In this document: positions 1-8,787 of the stretch, in pieces
Layout: the number at the start of each line of letters is the position of its first letter
Numbering within the stretch: position 1 is the stretch's first letter
Assembly (NCBI RefSeq): GCF_041346945.1
Contig: NZ_CP166850.1
Coordinates: 1,922,001-1,986,000, forward strand
DNA length: 64,000 bases
Source of the DNA: Amycolatopsis sp. cg9
GTDB taxonomy: Bacteria; Actinomycetota; Actinomycetes; Mycobacteriales; Pseudonocardiaceae
Direction: 5' to 3'
Made by a program: the position numbers and the translations under genes
The notes under the pieces: model-generated
Databases searched by the model: none
Told to the model about the DNA's origin: nothing
Seen by the model: only the letters and a program-made list of their open reading frames with translations

Positions 1-848
1 CTCGCCCCGGTCACGCCGGCCGCGTGCTGCGCGCCGAACGCGCCGCCGCTGCCGAAACCGGAGCCGCTGGAGGCGAAGATCGCGTCGCCCGCGCCGCCGG
101 GGAGCCCCTGGACCGGGCCGGTGCTGCCGACGGAGTTGACCGAGTTGAACGAGATGGAGTTGTGCGAGCCCGTCGGCTTCATGCCGAGCGACTCCGGGCC
201 GAAGCTCGGGGTCGAGCTGTCGACCTCGCTCATCGCCTTCGTGTAGGCGTTGAAGAACGCGACCTGCTGCGCCTTGACGTCGTTGGCCGCGTCCGCCTGC
301 GCCTTCTGGTCGGCGATCAGCGCCGCCGGGCCGCCCGCCAGCGCGGCCGCCATGGCCTGCTTCGGGTCGTAGTCCTTCGGGGCCGGCATCTTCTTGACCT
401 CGGCGGCCGCCGCGGCCTGCCGGGCGAGCCGGTCGGACATCGTGTGCGCGGCGTCGGAGGCCTGCGAGCCCGAGTTGGCGATGGCCACCAGCGCGCCCTG
501 CGCACCCGCGGCGCCCTGGCCGACCCACGCGTTGCCCAGCTCGGAGATCGCGTTGTACAGGTGGTCGGACGCCTGCTTCAGCTCGGAGCCGTGGTGCGCC
601 CAGGCGTGCCCGGTCGCCTCGGCCGTGCCGGGGTCGTTGTTGTTGACCGCGCCGTTGTAGAGCTGCTGGCTGGCCTGCGCGTTCCAATTCGGCGGGTTGG
701 CGATCGCGCGGTCGCTGCCCATGTCGAAGCCGCCGGCGCTGCCGCGGGCGTTGGCGACGATGTTCTGCGACGACGAGTTGTCACCGAGCGGGACCAGCGA
801 GCCCGGGTCGGTGGCCGTTGACGGCTGGTCGCTGTGGTTCGGAGCCAT
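1..848 (-). CDS. PPE-like ESX substrate, 3' end beyond the window
   Basis: Reads leftward from an ATG at 846-848 and stays open to base 1, so at least 282 residues with the C-terminus missing. The N-terminal part is helical and Ala/Gln-rich, with the pattern of the PPE/WXG100 superfamily: a 'PPNW' start to the helical region, an 'HAWAHHGSEL' helix and a later 'AWVGQGAAGA' turn that resembles the W-x-G motif. The visible C-terminal part is Gly/Ser-rich low complexity. It follows the small helical gene at 871-1236 with 22 bp between them, a typical small partner plus PPE-like order. Inferred role: exported heterodimer of a type VII (ESX) system. No ESX machinery is visible in the window, so the secretion route is a guess. 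Confidence 0.6.
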   Translation of the reverse strand, partial: MAPNHSDQPSTATDPGSLVPLGDNSSSQNIVANARGSAGGFDMGSDRAIANPPNWNAQASQQLYNGAVNNNDPGTAEATGHAWAHHGSELKQASDHLYNAISELGNAWVGQGAAGAQGALVAIANSGSQASDAAHTMSDRLARQAAAAAEVKKMPAPKDYDPKQAMAAALAGGPAALIADQKAQADAANDVKAQQVAFFNAYTKAMSEVDSSTPSFGPESLGMKPTGSHNSISFNSVNSVGSTGPVQGLPGGAGDAIFASSGSGFGSGGAFGAQHAAGVTGA

Positions 849-870
849 GACTGCGAAATCCCCTCAGGAC

Positions 871-1236
871 TCAGGCGTTGCGGAACGGTTCGGCGGCGGC
901 GTTGTCGATCTCGTGGTACCGGGACATCGCCGTGACGATGCCCTCCTCCGCCGCCGAGTACTGGTCGAGCAGGTTTTGCAGCGCGGCCGCGTAGGAGTCG
1001 CCGCCGCCGTCGGCGCGCTGGACGAACTTCGCGGCCATCGCGTTGCCGACCGGGTTGTCGCCGAGCTTCGGCGGCTGGGCGAGCGTGCCCGCGCCGCTGA
1101 GCAGCGCTTCGACGGCGTCCTTGCCCGTGCGGATCTTGTTCAGCACGGTCTGCGCGGCGTCCGGGTCGATCCCGACCTGGCCCGCCGCGGCCGCGGCCTT
1201 GAAGGCGTTCGCGTCGGCAGCGCTGCTGTTCCCCAT
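871..1236 (-). CDS. Small helical PE/WXG100-like partner protein
   Basis: 121 residues starting MGNSSAADAN. The frame is open further upstream to 1293, but the ATG at 1236 begins where the sequence takes on the helical Ala-rich composition; the upstream extension is Arg-rich and looks like untranslated leader. No signal peptide or membrane segment. The length, helical content and position just ahead of a PPE-like gene suggest the small half of an ESX-type heterodimer, but no strict W-x-G turn or YxxxD/E export motif is obvious. The function is therefore inferred from context only. Confidence 0.6.
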   Translation of the reverse strand: MGNSSAADANAFKAAAAAGQVGIDPDAAQTVLNKIRTGKDAVEALLSGAGTLAQPPKLGDNPVGNAMAAKFVQRADGGGDSYAAALQNLLDQYSAAEEGIVTAMSRYHEIDNAAAEPFRNA

Positions 1237-1380
1237 CTGAGCTCTCTCCCGTTCCCCCGACCCGGTCACCGCGGGCACGAATGGTCTTCGCATAGGTTAA
1301 CGCACGTGATCAGAGCGTATGACGCGAACGGGCGCGCCCGGGTTCCGCAAATCCGGTAGTTGCGGTGAACGGTCGGTGAA

Positions 1381-1932
1381 CTACGCCGTGTACACCTTCG
1401 GGTCCAGCGTCCCGATGTACGGCAGGTCCCGGTAGCGCTCGGCGTAGTCGAGGCCGTAGCCGACGACGAACTCGTTCGGGATGTCGAAGCCGATGTACTT
1501 CACCGGCACGTCCACCTTCACCGCTTCCGGCTTCCGCAGCAGCGAAACGACCTCGAGCGACGCCGGGTTGCGGCTGGCGAGGTTCTTCAGCAGCCACGAC
1601 AGCGTGAGGCCCGAGTCGACGATGTCCTCGACGATCAGGACGTCCCGGCCCGCGATGTCGCGGTCGAGGTCCTTGAGGATCCGCACGACACCGGACGACG
1701 ACGTCGCCGAGCCGTACGAGGAGACGGCCATGAATTCCAGCTGCGTCGGCAGCGGCAGCGCGCGGGCGAAGTCGGTCATGAACATGACCGCGCCCTTCAG
1801 GACGCCCACCAGCAGGAGTTCGCCCTGCCCGTTGGCCGGATAGTCGGCGGCGATCTGCTCCGACAGTTCCGCGATCTTGTCCTTGATCTGCTGCTCGGTG
1901 ACGAGCACGGAGGCGATTTCGCCCTCGTACAC
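1381..1932 (-). CDS. hpt: Hypoxanthine (guanine) phosphoribosyltransferase
   Basis: 183 residues. Cytoplasmic purine salvage enzyme that joins hypoxanthine or guanine to PRPP to make IMP or GMP. The PRPP-binding loop is clear at about residues 98-112 ([15 protein letters not shown]), with the 'GVLKGAVMF' loop near 43-51 and a C-terminal '[20 protein letters not shown]' typical of Hpt. The start is GTG at 1932, with an AGGGG ribosome-binding site about 10 bases upstream; a nearby ATG at 1939 is in another frame. Only 3 bp separate it from the tilS stop, the common tilS-hpt operon of Gram-positive bacteria. Confidence 0.95.
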   Translation of the reverse strand: MYEGEIASVLVTEQQIKDKIAELSEQIAADYPANGQGELLLVGVLKGAVMFMTDFARALPLPTQLEFMAVSSYGSATSSSGVVRILKDLDRDIAGRDVLIVEDIVDSGLTLSWLLKNLASRNPASLEVVSLLRKPEAVKVDVPVKYIGFDIPNEFVVGYGLDYAERYRDLPYIGTLDPKVYTA

Positions 1933-1935
1933 AGG

Positions 1936-2895
1936 TCATTCCCCTCGTGTGGTGGGTTGGGAGGTGAGGCAGAGCCTGCCATGCGCCCGGCTCGCCTCCA
2001 AGTTGCCGGGCAACCAGACACCACCCTGACCACGCCACCGGGCGACCAGCGCGTCGACCGCGCGCAGGTGCGCGTCGGTGAGCTCGCGCACACCCGATTG
2101 CAGCAACCACCTGCGAAGAACCCGCCGGCGCAGTGCCGCGGGCTCGCCCGCGAGGACTCCGATATCCAGCCCTTCGGAGCCGCCCGCGCGGGTGAAGATC
2201 ATGTCCGCCATTGTGTCCAGCGCCTCATTGTCTTCACGCAGCTGCGCGGCCGTCCGGGCGAGCGCGCCCGCGACCCCGCCGTTGAGGACGTCCTCCAGGA
2301 GCGGCAGCACTTCGGTGCGCAGCCGGACGCGCGTGAAGCGCGGTTCGGCGTTGTGCGGGTCGTCCCACGGCTCGACGCCGAGCTCGGCGCAGGCGGCCCG
2401 GGTGGTGGCGCGCGCGACGGCGAGCAGCGGCCGTCCCCACGGCGGGTCGTGCGGCCGCATCCCGGCGACGCTGCGCGGGCCAGAGCCGCGGCCGAGGCCG
2501 AGCAGGACGGTTTCGGCCTGGTCGTCGAGGGTGTGCCCGAGCAGCACGAGCCCGTGCCCGGCCAGCGCCCGGTAGCGGGCCTTGCGGGCGGCGGCTTCCG
2601 GCCCGCCGGCTCCGGTGACGTCGACCCGGCGCACCTCGGCTTCGTCGGCCCCGAGCGCCTTCGCCGCGGCGGCCGCGTCCCGCGCGATCTTCGCCGAGCC
2701 GTCCTGCAGGCCGTGGTCGACGACGAGCGCGCGGACGAGGTGCCCGCCGCGGTGCCCGGCGTACGCGGCGGCCTCGGCGAGCGCGAGGGAGTCGGCGCCG
2801 CCGGAGACCGCGACGCAGATTTCGGCCGGCGCCCCGACGGTGTCCAGGAAGGCGCGGACGGCCCGGCGGACGGCCGCGACCGCCGGCCCGGTCAT
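1936..2895 (-). CDS. tilS: tRNA(Ile)-lysidine synthetase
   Basis: 319 residues. Uses ATP to attach lysine to C34 of the CAU-anticodon tRNA-Ile so that it reads AUA. The N-type PP-loop SGGADS lies at residues 31-36, followed by the family segments 'VVDHGLQ', 'ARKARY' and 'GHTLDDQAET'. The actinobacterial form is short and carries only part of the C-terminal substrate domain found in the E. coli enzyme. The frame is open far upstream, but the ATG at 2893-2895 overlaps the stop of the preceding metalloprotease gene as ATGA, which fixes the start. Essential in most bacteria. Confidence 0.93.
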   Translation of the reverse strand: MTGPAVAAVRRAVRAFLDTVGAPAEICVAVSGGADSLALAEAAAYAGHRGGHLVRALVVDHGLQDGSAKIARDAAAAAKALGADEAEVRRVDVTGAGGPEAAARKARYRALAGHGLVLLGHTLDDQAETVLLGLGRGSGPRSVAGMRPHDPPWGRPLLAVARATTRAACAELGVEPWDDPHNAEPRFTRVRLRTEVLPLLEDVLNGGVAGALARTAAQLREDNEALDTMADMIFTRAGGSEGLDIGVLAGEPAALRRRVLRRWLLQSGVRELTDAHLRAVDALVARWRGQGGVWLPGNLEASRAHGRLCLTSQPTTRGE

Positions 2896-3929
2896 CCGTG
2901 CAGGCGCCGGACCCACGCCGCCGGATCGGCGATCTCGGCGCGCGACGGCAGGGTGTTCGGCGACCGCCAGACGGCGTTGAAGCCGTCCATGCCGACGGCG
3001 TCGACGACGTGCTTGGTGAACTTCGCGCCTTCTTCGTATTGACGGATCTTCGCGTCCACACCGAGCAGCGCGCGCAGCAGCCGGTCGAAGACGCCACCAC
3101 CCTTGCGCCGGGCGGTGAACCGCGCGCGGATCGTGTCGACGCTCGGGACGACCTGCGGCCCGACGGCGTCCATGACGTAGTCGGCGTGGCCTTCGAGCAG
3201 CGTCGAGAGCGCCAGCAGCCGGTCGAACACCGCGCGTTCCTTCGGCGACTGGAGCAGCTCCGCGATGTTCAGCTTCGGCCCCTGCTTGATCGCCTCGGGC
3301 AGCCTGCCGAACAGGTCGGACAGGCTGTCGCTGCCACCGCCGGCCAGGCCGGAGACGAGCCGCTCGACCTCGTCGGCGAAGTATTCGCGCAGCCACCGGA
3401 CCGCGGTGAACTGCAGCCGGTGGGTGCATTCGTGCAGGCAGACCCACAGCCGGAAGTCGTGGCCCGGCACGTTCATAGCCTGTTCGGCGGCGACGACGTT
3501 CGGCGCGACGAGCAGCAGCTGGCCTTCCCGCTCCGGGCCGCCGAAGGGGTCGTACTGGCCCAGCACGCGGCTGGCGAGGAACGCGAGGACGAGCCCGGTC
3601 TGGACGCCGGCGCCCCCGGCGAGGATCGGCCCGAGCGCCCCGCCCTGCTGCGGCAGCGCCCGCCCGGTGAGCGCGCCCAGCCCGGCGGCCGCGGACCGCA
3701 CCCAGCCGGGCCGGTCGACGACCTCGCCGGGCAGCAGCGGCAGGTCGAGCCCGAGGTTCGTCAGCTGCCGGACGTGCCCCTCGGCCTCGACGGTCAGCTC
3801 GCGCAGGTCGGTGACGGCTGCTTCGGCCTCTTCGCGCGGGACCTGCGGACCGCCGCGCACGAGCAACGCGCCGGTCTGCGCGGCGATCGCCCAGTCGACC
3901 ATGGGCCGGGTCTCGGTTTCCTGACTCAC
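2892..3929 (-). CDS. Zinc-dependent metalloprotease, zincin_2 family
   Basis: 345 residues from a GTG at 3929. A HExxH zinc site is present as HECTH at about residues 166-170, inside 'WVCLHECTHRLQF', with an acidic 'ADEVERL' about 15 residues later that could give the third ligand. This matches the actinobacterial zincin_2 (DUF2342-type) family, often described as a putative hydrolase linked to coenzyme F420 genes; the substrate is unknown. No signal peptide. Overlaps tilS by 4 bp, so it is probably co-transcribed with tilS and hpt, an arrangement also seen in other actinobacteria. Confidence 0.85.
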   Translation of the reverse strand: MSQETETRPMVDWAIAAQTGALLVRGGPQVPREEAEAAVTDLRELTVEAEGHVRQLTNLGLDLPLLPGEVVDRPGWVRSAAAGLGALTGRALPQQGGALGPILAGGAGVQTGLVLAFLASRVLGQYDPFGGPEREGQLLLVAPNVVAAEQAMNVPGHDFRLWVCLHECTHRLQFTAVRWLREYFADEVERLVSGLAGGGSDSLSDLFGRLPEAIKQGPKLNIAELLQSPKERAVFDRLLALSTLLEGHADYVMDAVGPQVVPSVDTIRARFTARRKGGGVFDRLLRALLGVDAKIRQYEEGAKFTKHVVDAVGMDGFNAVWRSPNTLPSRAEIADPAAWVRRLHG

Positions 3930-4005
3930 CCTTCCGACGCTACCTGCCCGGTGCGGGTTTCCGGCCACGATCTTCGTACGGTTCGCACACGGAGAGGTAC
4001 CCCCG

Positions 4006-6306
4006 CTAAGCGCACCCGCACTTGCGGAGGCTCGTGGCCAGGACGTCGATGGCGTCCCGGCCGGGTTCGGTGTCCGAGTCGTTGGACATGAACGCGAACA
4101 CCAGCACCCGGCCGTCCTGGTCGAGGACCAGGCCGGCCAGGGTGTTCACGCCGGTCAGCGTGCCCGTCTTCGCCCGCACCCAGCCGCGGCCCGCCTGGGA
4201 CCCCGGCGTGTCGAACCGCTTGTCGGCGAGCGTGCCGGAGCCGCCCGCGACCGGGAGGCCCGCCAGCACCGGGCGCAGCTTCCCGGTGTTCGGGTTCTTG
4301 CCCTCCGGGGCCGCCGCGGCCGCCAGCAGCTGGGTCAGCAGCCGCGCCGGGATGCGGTTGAGCGACGAGATGCCGCTGCCGTCGGAGAGCTCGACGCCCG
4401 AAACGTCGAACCCGTGGTCCTTCAGCACCTTGATGGTCGCCTTCGCGCCGCCCGCGTAGCTCGCTTCCTCGCCGTTCGCCAGCGCCACCTGCCGGGCGAT
4501 CGCCTCGGCGAGGACGTCGTCCGACAGCACCATCAGGTCGGACACCAGCTCGGTCAGCGGGGCCGACTTGACCTCGCCGAGCACCTTCGCGTCCTTCGAG
4601 GCGGTCGCCTGGCCGGCCGCCGACGCGCCCAGTTTCGACGCGATCGACGAGGCCAGCGCGCTGCCCGCGTTCGCCGTGCGCTGCGAGCCGTTGTCCTTGG
4701 GGCTGATCCGGCCGCCGTCGGCCATCACGGGCGCCATCTGCGTCGCGTACGTCGACGGCGCGTCGCCCGCTTCCCAGCCCGGCGCGGTCGTGGCGCCCTT
4801 GAACAGGGTCAGGTCGACCTGCACCTTCTTGACGCCGGGCGCCGCCTTCTTGACCTGCGCGACGAGGTCGTCGACGTGCGCGGCACCCGGGTACAGCGGC
4901 GAGTCCGTGCCCAGCGGCAGGTTGGTGATCGTCGTGTCACCGCCGCCGACCAGGACGACCGTGCCCGGGTCGGCGCCCTGGACGATCTTGGTCGACAGCC
5001 GGAGGTTGTGGTCCAGCGACAGCAGCGCGGCCGCCGACGTCAGCACCTTCGTCGTCGACGCGGGCGTCACCGGCGTCGACGAGCCGCGGTCCCACAGCAC
5101 GGTGCCGGTCACCGGGTCGATCACGCTGCCGGTGAGCTGGCCGAGCGCGCCGTTGCCGGCCGCCGAAGCCAGCGCGGACTTGACGCCGTTCGCGGTCGGC
5201 GCCTGCCCGGCGTTGTCCGGCCCCTGCAGCTGGCGCGTGGCCGCGACCGGCTCGGGGCTGTCGCCCTTCGGCGCGTTCGGCGCCCACGGCAGGCCCAGCC
5301 GGTTCGACACCTTCGGCATCGCCGCGGCGACCCCGCCCCCGGCCAGCACCAGCAGGACGACCACGACGAGCGCGATCAGCTTGCCCTTGCGCCGCTTCTT
5401 CGGCGGCTCCTCGGCGGCGGCCGCCCCGGCGGCGGGCGGCGGCTCGGACGGCGGCTGCTGCTCGGGCCGCGGTGGCTCGTTCCGCGGCTGCGGCTGCTGC
5501 TGGAAGGCGGCGGGGAACTGCGTGGGCCGCTCGATCCCGACGGTCGCCTCGGCGTCGAACCGCTGCCCGTCCGGCTCGATCCGCTGCGGCCGGGCCAGGG
5601 AGCCGGCGGACGCCGACGGGACGACCCCGCGCGGCGGCTCCGGCGGCAGGCCCGGCCGCCGGTCACCCGGTTCGGCCGGGCGGTCACCGCCGCGGTTTTC
5701 CTGCAGCTCGATGCGCTGGGCCCAGGGCTGCTGGGGCTCTTCCGGCCGTTGCGGCTCTTCACGGCGCTGGGTTTCGGCGCGCTTCAGCTGCTCTTCGCGG
5801 CGTTGCTGCTCCTCCCGCCACAGCTGCAGTTCCTCACGCCACTGCTGCTGCGGCTCTTCCCGCGGCTCCTCGCGGTGTCCCTGCTGCTCAGCGGGCCAGA
5901 CGTTGCGCTCGACCGGCACGACCGGCGCCTGCTCCGGCTGCTTCACCTCGATGAACTGGGTGCTCTCCGCGGGCGGCTGCTCGGCCCGGATGTACTCGGT
6001 CCCCGCTTCGGCCGGTCGCTTCGGTTCCCGGCTGCCGAGCCGGTCGGCGAGGTCCTGCTTGGCCGGGGGCGGCGGGGGCGGTGGCTCCTCCGCCGGCACG
6101 TTGAGCCCGGGGACCGGTTCGGGCGCGACGTTCGGCGCGAACCAGGACCCCTTCGGTGCCTCGCTGCCTGTGACCTTGGGCACGCCGGACTCCCCCGGCG
6201 GGCTCGCGGGCGGGTCGGGCAGGGACATCGGGGTGGTCTTCCGCGCGCCCGACGACGAGCGGTCTTCGTCCGACGAAGGCCACATCGGCTGGTCGTTTTC
6301 CGGCAC
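4006..6306 (-). CDS. dacB: D-alanyl-D-alanine carboxypeptidase/endopeptidase, PBP4 type
   Basis: 766 residues, GTG start at 6306 behind an AGAAGGAG ribosome-binding site. The first 300 residues are a Pro/Glu/Gln-rich, probably cytoplasmic segment, followed by a basic stretch and one membrane helix at about 308-328, so this is a type II membrane protein with the enzyme outside. The penicillin-binding domain has the nucleophile motif STTK (about S416) and KTG (about K712). The second motif reads SDD near residue 595, where PBP4 enzymes usually have SxN. Expected role: trimming D-Ala from, or cutting cross-links in, peptidoglycan. Transcribed away from ppa. Confidence 0.88.
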   Translation of the reverse strand: MPENDQPMWPSSDEDRSSSGARKTTPMSLPDPPASPPGESGVPKVTGSEAPKGSWFAPNVAPEPVPGLNVPAEEPPPPPPPAKQDLADRLGSREPKRPAEAGTEYIRAEQPPAESTQFIEVKQPEQAPVVPVERNVWPAEQQGHREEPREEPQQQWREELQLWREEQQRREEQLKRAETQRREEPQRPEEPQQPWAQRIELQENRGGDRPAEPGDRRPGLPPEPPRGVVPSASAGSLARPQRIEPDGQRFDAEATVGIERPTQFPAAFQQQPQPRNEPPRPEQQPPSEPPPAAGAAAAEEPPKKRRKGKLIALVVVVLLVLAGGGVAAAMPKVSNRLGLPWAPNAPKGDSPEPVAATRQLQGPDNAGQAPTANGVKSALASAAGNGALGQLTGSVIDPVTGTVLWDRGSSTPVTPASTTKVLTSAAALLSLDHNLRLSTKIVQGADPGTVVLVGGGDTTITNLPLGTDSPLYPGAAHVDDLVAQVKKAAPGVKKVQVDLTLFKGATTAPGWEAGDAPSTYATQMAPVMADGGRISPKDNGSQRTANAGSALASSIASKLGASAAGQATASKDAKVLGEVKSAPLTELVSDLMVLSDDVLAEAIARQVALANGEEASYAGGAKATIKVLKDHGFDVSGVELSDGSGISSLNRIPARLLTQLLAAAAAPEGKNPNTGKLRPVLAGLPVAGGSGTLADKRFDTPGSQAGRGWVRAKTGTLTGVNTLAGLVLDQDGRVLVFAFMSNDSDTEPGRDAIDVLATSLRKCGCA

Positions 6307-6482
6307 CCACCACTCCTTCTCACCTGCCCCGGAAGGGGCCAAGGTCACATGCCGCGTGGCCGACATCGATGCGGACCCGCGGCAGGCCGTAGTCCACACT
6401 AGGAGACGTCAAGACAGTCATGAAGGTTGCCGCCCGCGTCGGGCGGGCACGCCCGGATCTATAAAGAAGCAGCGAGGACGCC

Positions 6483-6995
6483 GTGGAGTTCGACGTCACG
6501 ATCGAAATCCCCAAAGGGGAGCGCAACAAGTACGAGGTCGACCACAAGACCGGCCGCATCAAGCTGGACCGGACCCTGTTCACGGCCACGCAGTACCCGG
6601 CCGACTACGGCTTCATCGACGACACCCTCGGCCAGGACGGCGACCCGCTCGACGTGCTCGTCCTCGTCCAGGAGCCGACCTTCCCGGGCTGCCTGATCCG
6701 CTGCCGCGCGATCGGCATGTTCCGGATGACCGACGAGAAGGGCCCGGACGACAAGGTCCTAGCCGTCCCGACGAACGACCCGCGCCTCGAGCACCTGCGC
6801 GACATCCACCACCTGAACGAGTTCCACAAGCTGGAGATCCAGCACTTCTTCGAGGTCTACAAGGACCTCGAGCCCGGCAAGAGTGTCGAAGGCTCGTCCT
6901 GGGTCGGCCGAACCGAGGCCGAGGCCGAGATCGCCCGCTCGTACGAGCGCGAGACCGACCGCCTGGCCAAGGAAGAGGCCAACGGCGGCCACTGA
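6483..6995 (+). CDS. ppa: Inorganic pyrophosphatase, family I
   Basis: 170 residues, the normal length for a soluble family I enzyme that hydrolyses PPi to two phosphates. Metal and substrate residues sit in the expected order: '[13 protein letters not shown]' near the N-terminus, '[23 protein letters not shown]' at about 39-61, and '[10 protein letters not shown]' plus '[12 protein letters not shown]' in the second half. GTG start at 6483 with a purine-rich AAGAAGCAGCGAGGACG leader. Ends in a strong hairpin at 7004-7037. Divergent from dacB; the 176 bp between them must hold both promoters. Confidence 0.95.
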   Translation: MEFDVTIEIPKGERNKYEVDHKTGRIKLDRTLFTATQYPADYGFIDDTLGQDGDPLDVLVLVQEPTFPGCLIRCRAIGMFRMTDEKGPDDKVLAVPTNDPRLEHLRDIHHLNEFHKLEIQHFFEVYKDLEPGKSVEGSSWVGRTEAEAEIARSYERETDRLAKEEANGGH

Positions 6996-7003
6996 GTCCG
7001 CGG

Positions 7004-7037
7004 AAAGGCCCCCTCGGGAGATCCCGAGGGGGCCTTT
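7004..7037. terminator. Bidirectional terminator between ppa and the MFS gene
   Basis: A perfect 15-bp stem (AAAGGCCCCCTCGGG and its complement) closes a 4-base loop. It lies 8 bp after the ppa stop and 11 bp before the stop of the convergent MFS gene, so it can serve both strands. Confidence 0.85.
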
Positions 7038-7048
7038 CCATTCCCCGG

Positions 7049-8701
7049 TCAGTGCGCCATGGCCAGTGCGGGCGCCTCCCCGGCCTCCGCGCGCTGCTCC
7101 ATCGCCGACTTGTCCGAGAGCGGCTTCTCCTTGAGGAACCACACCAGGGCGAACCCGACGGTCAGCACGATCCCGCCGACCAGGAACACCGTGCTCATCG
7201 ACTCGGCGAAGCCCTGCAGGATCGGCCGGGCCAGCGTCGGGTCGAGCGAGGACAGGAACGACGTGTCGTTGACGTCCAGTGCGCCGCTCTTCAGCTGCTG
7301 CGCGAACGCCGGGTTCTGGGCCAGCGCCGAGACGTAGGCCGGGCTGGTCATCGCCGAGCGGACGGCGTTCGCGATCCGGTCGCCGACCGTGCCGAACAGG
7401 ATCGACAGGAACACCGCGGTGCCCGCCGTGCCGCCGATCTGCCGGAAGAACGTCGCCGCCGAGGTGGCGACGCCGATGTCCTGCGGGCGGACGTCGTTGG
7501 TCGCGGCCAGCACCAGCGTCTGCATCGAGGCGCCGAGGCCGAGGCCGATCACGAAGGCGATCACCATGACCAGCGCCAGCGAGCTGTCGACGGTGATCGT
7601 CGAGAGCGCGAACAGCGCCGCCGCCATCAGGCCGATCCCGGCCACGGCGAACATCTTGTAGCGCCCGGTCTTCGAGATGATCCGGCCGCTGGTCATGCTC
7701 GCGGACATGATGCCCAGCGTCAGCGGCAGCATCTGCAGGCCGGCCTGGGTCGGCGTCGCGCCCTTGACGATCTGCAGGTACAGCGGCAGCGACATCATCG
7801 CGCCGAACATCCCGGCGCCCTGCACCACGGTGACCAGCGTGGACATCCGGAACACCGGCCGCTTGAACAGGCGCAGCGGCAGCAGGGCAGCGTCGCCCAT
7901 CCGGCGTTCGATCCACACGAAGGCGGTCACGCCCAGCGCGCCGACGACGTACATCGCGATCGAAGCGGCGGAGCCCCAGCCCCACTCGCGGCCCTGCTCG
8001 GCGACGATCAGCAGCGGCACCAGGCCGGTGGCCAGCGCGACGGCACCCCAGTAGTCGACCTTCTGGTCCACGCGGGTGTGCGGGAGGTTCAGCACCTTGG
8101 TGACGACGACCAGCGCGGCCAGCGCGATCGGGACGTTGACGAGGAAGACCCAGCGCCAGCCGGTGATGCCCGCGAAGGTGTCGATGCCGGCGAAGAAGCC
8201 GCCGACGACCGGGCCGGCGACGCTCGAGATGCCGAACACCGCCATGAAGTAGCCCTGGTACTTGCTGCGCTCACGCGGCGCGGTGATGTCGGTGATGATC
8301 GCCAGCGCCAGTGACATCAGGCCACCGGCGCCGAGCCCCTGGAAGGCGCGGAACGCGGCGAGCTCGTACATCGACGTGGCCATGCCGCTGGCCAGCGAGC
8401 CGATCAGGAACAGCGAGATCGCCGTCAGGTACATGGGCTTGCGGCCGTAGAGGTCGGACAGCTTGCCGTACAGCGGCGTCGAGAGCGTCGCGGTGATCAG
8501 GTAGGCGGTGGTGGCCCAGGCCTGCAGGGACAGGCCGTGCAGCTCGTCGGCGATGGTGCGCATCGACGAGGAAACGATGGTCTGGTCGAGCGCGGCCAGG
8601 AACATGCCGAGCATCAGGCCGGACAGGACGGTGAGGATCTGGCGGTGGGTCAGTTTGCCGTTCGTAGCGGCTGCTCCTTCCGCCGTGGAGGTGTCGCTCA
8701 T
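7049..8701 (-). CDS. MFS multidrug exporter, DHA2 (EmrB/QacA) family
   Basis: 550 residues with 14 predicted membrane segments, the DHA2 layout. The family motifs are visible: 'LAALDQTIVSSSMRTIADEL' in helix 1 (motif D1), 'LSDLYGRKPMYL' (motif A) after helix 2, and 'GISSVAGPVVGGFF' (motif C) in helix 5. The start ATG at 8699-8701 begins MSDTSTAEGA; the frame is open upstream through the regulator gene, but that part is not coding in this frame. Likely a proton-driven drug efflux pump. It lies 86 bp downstream of an AsnC-type regulator on the same strand, with an inverted repeat in the gap. Confidence 0.88.
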   Translation of the reverse strand: MSDTSTAEGAAATNGKLTHRQILTVLSGLMLGMFLAALDQTIVSSSMRTIADELHGLSLQAWATTAYLITATLSTPLYGKLSDLYGRKPMYLTAISLFLIGSLASGMATSMYELAAFRAFQGLGAGGLMSLALAIITDITAPRERSKYQGYFMAVFGISSVAGPVVGGFFAGIDTFAGITGWRWVFLVNVPIALAALVVVTKVLNLPHTRVDQKVDYWGAVALATGLVPLLIVAEQGREWGWGSAASIAMYVVGALGVTAFVWIERRMGDAALLPLRLFKRPVFRMSTLVTVVQGAGMFGAMMSLPLYLQIVKGATPTQAGLQMLPLTLGIMSASMTSGRIISKTGRYKMFAVAGIGLMAAALFALSTITVDSSLALVMVIAFVIGLGLGASMQTLVLAATNDVRPQDIGVATSAATFFRQIGGTAGTAVFLSILFGTVGDRIANAVRSAMTSPAYVSALAQNPAFAQQLKSGALDVNDTSFLSSLDPTLARPILQGFAESMSTVFLVGGIVLTVGFALVWFLKEKPLSDKSAMEQRAEAGEAPALAMAH

Positions 8702-8721
8702 GGTGGTCTCCCTCGGTTCGC

Positions 8722-8746
8722 GTAGTTGCTTGTACCTCTCAACTAC
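8722..8746. promoter_or_regulatory. Candidate operator of the MFS exporter
   Basis: A 7-bp inverted repeat, GTAGTTG and CAACTAC separated by 11 bp, lies 20 bp ahead of the MFS start. A CTTGTA element recurs nearby (8728 and 8774). The gap is AT-rich compared with its neighbours. A regulator could bind here, but which one is unknown. Confidence 0.4.
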
Positions 8747-8787
8747 TTGCCTCGACCAAGTATTCCGAGAGAGCTTGTATCGTGCAA

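Noticed and set aside
1310..2110. Longer hpt reading frame or ATG start at 1939
   Set aside because: The ATG at 1939 is in a different frame from the PRTase motifs; the GTG at 1932 with its ribosome-binding site fits the family.
4568..8314. 1248-codon open frame on the plus strand opposite dacB and the MFS gene
   Set aside because: Composition is Arg/Ser/Gly/Cys-rich as expected of antisense frames in high-GC DNA, and it covers three genes with clear homology on other frames (dacB, ppa, MFS).
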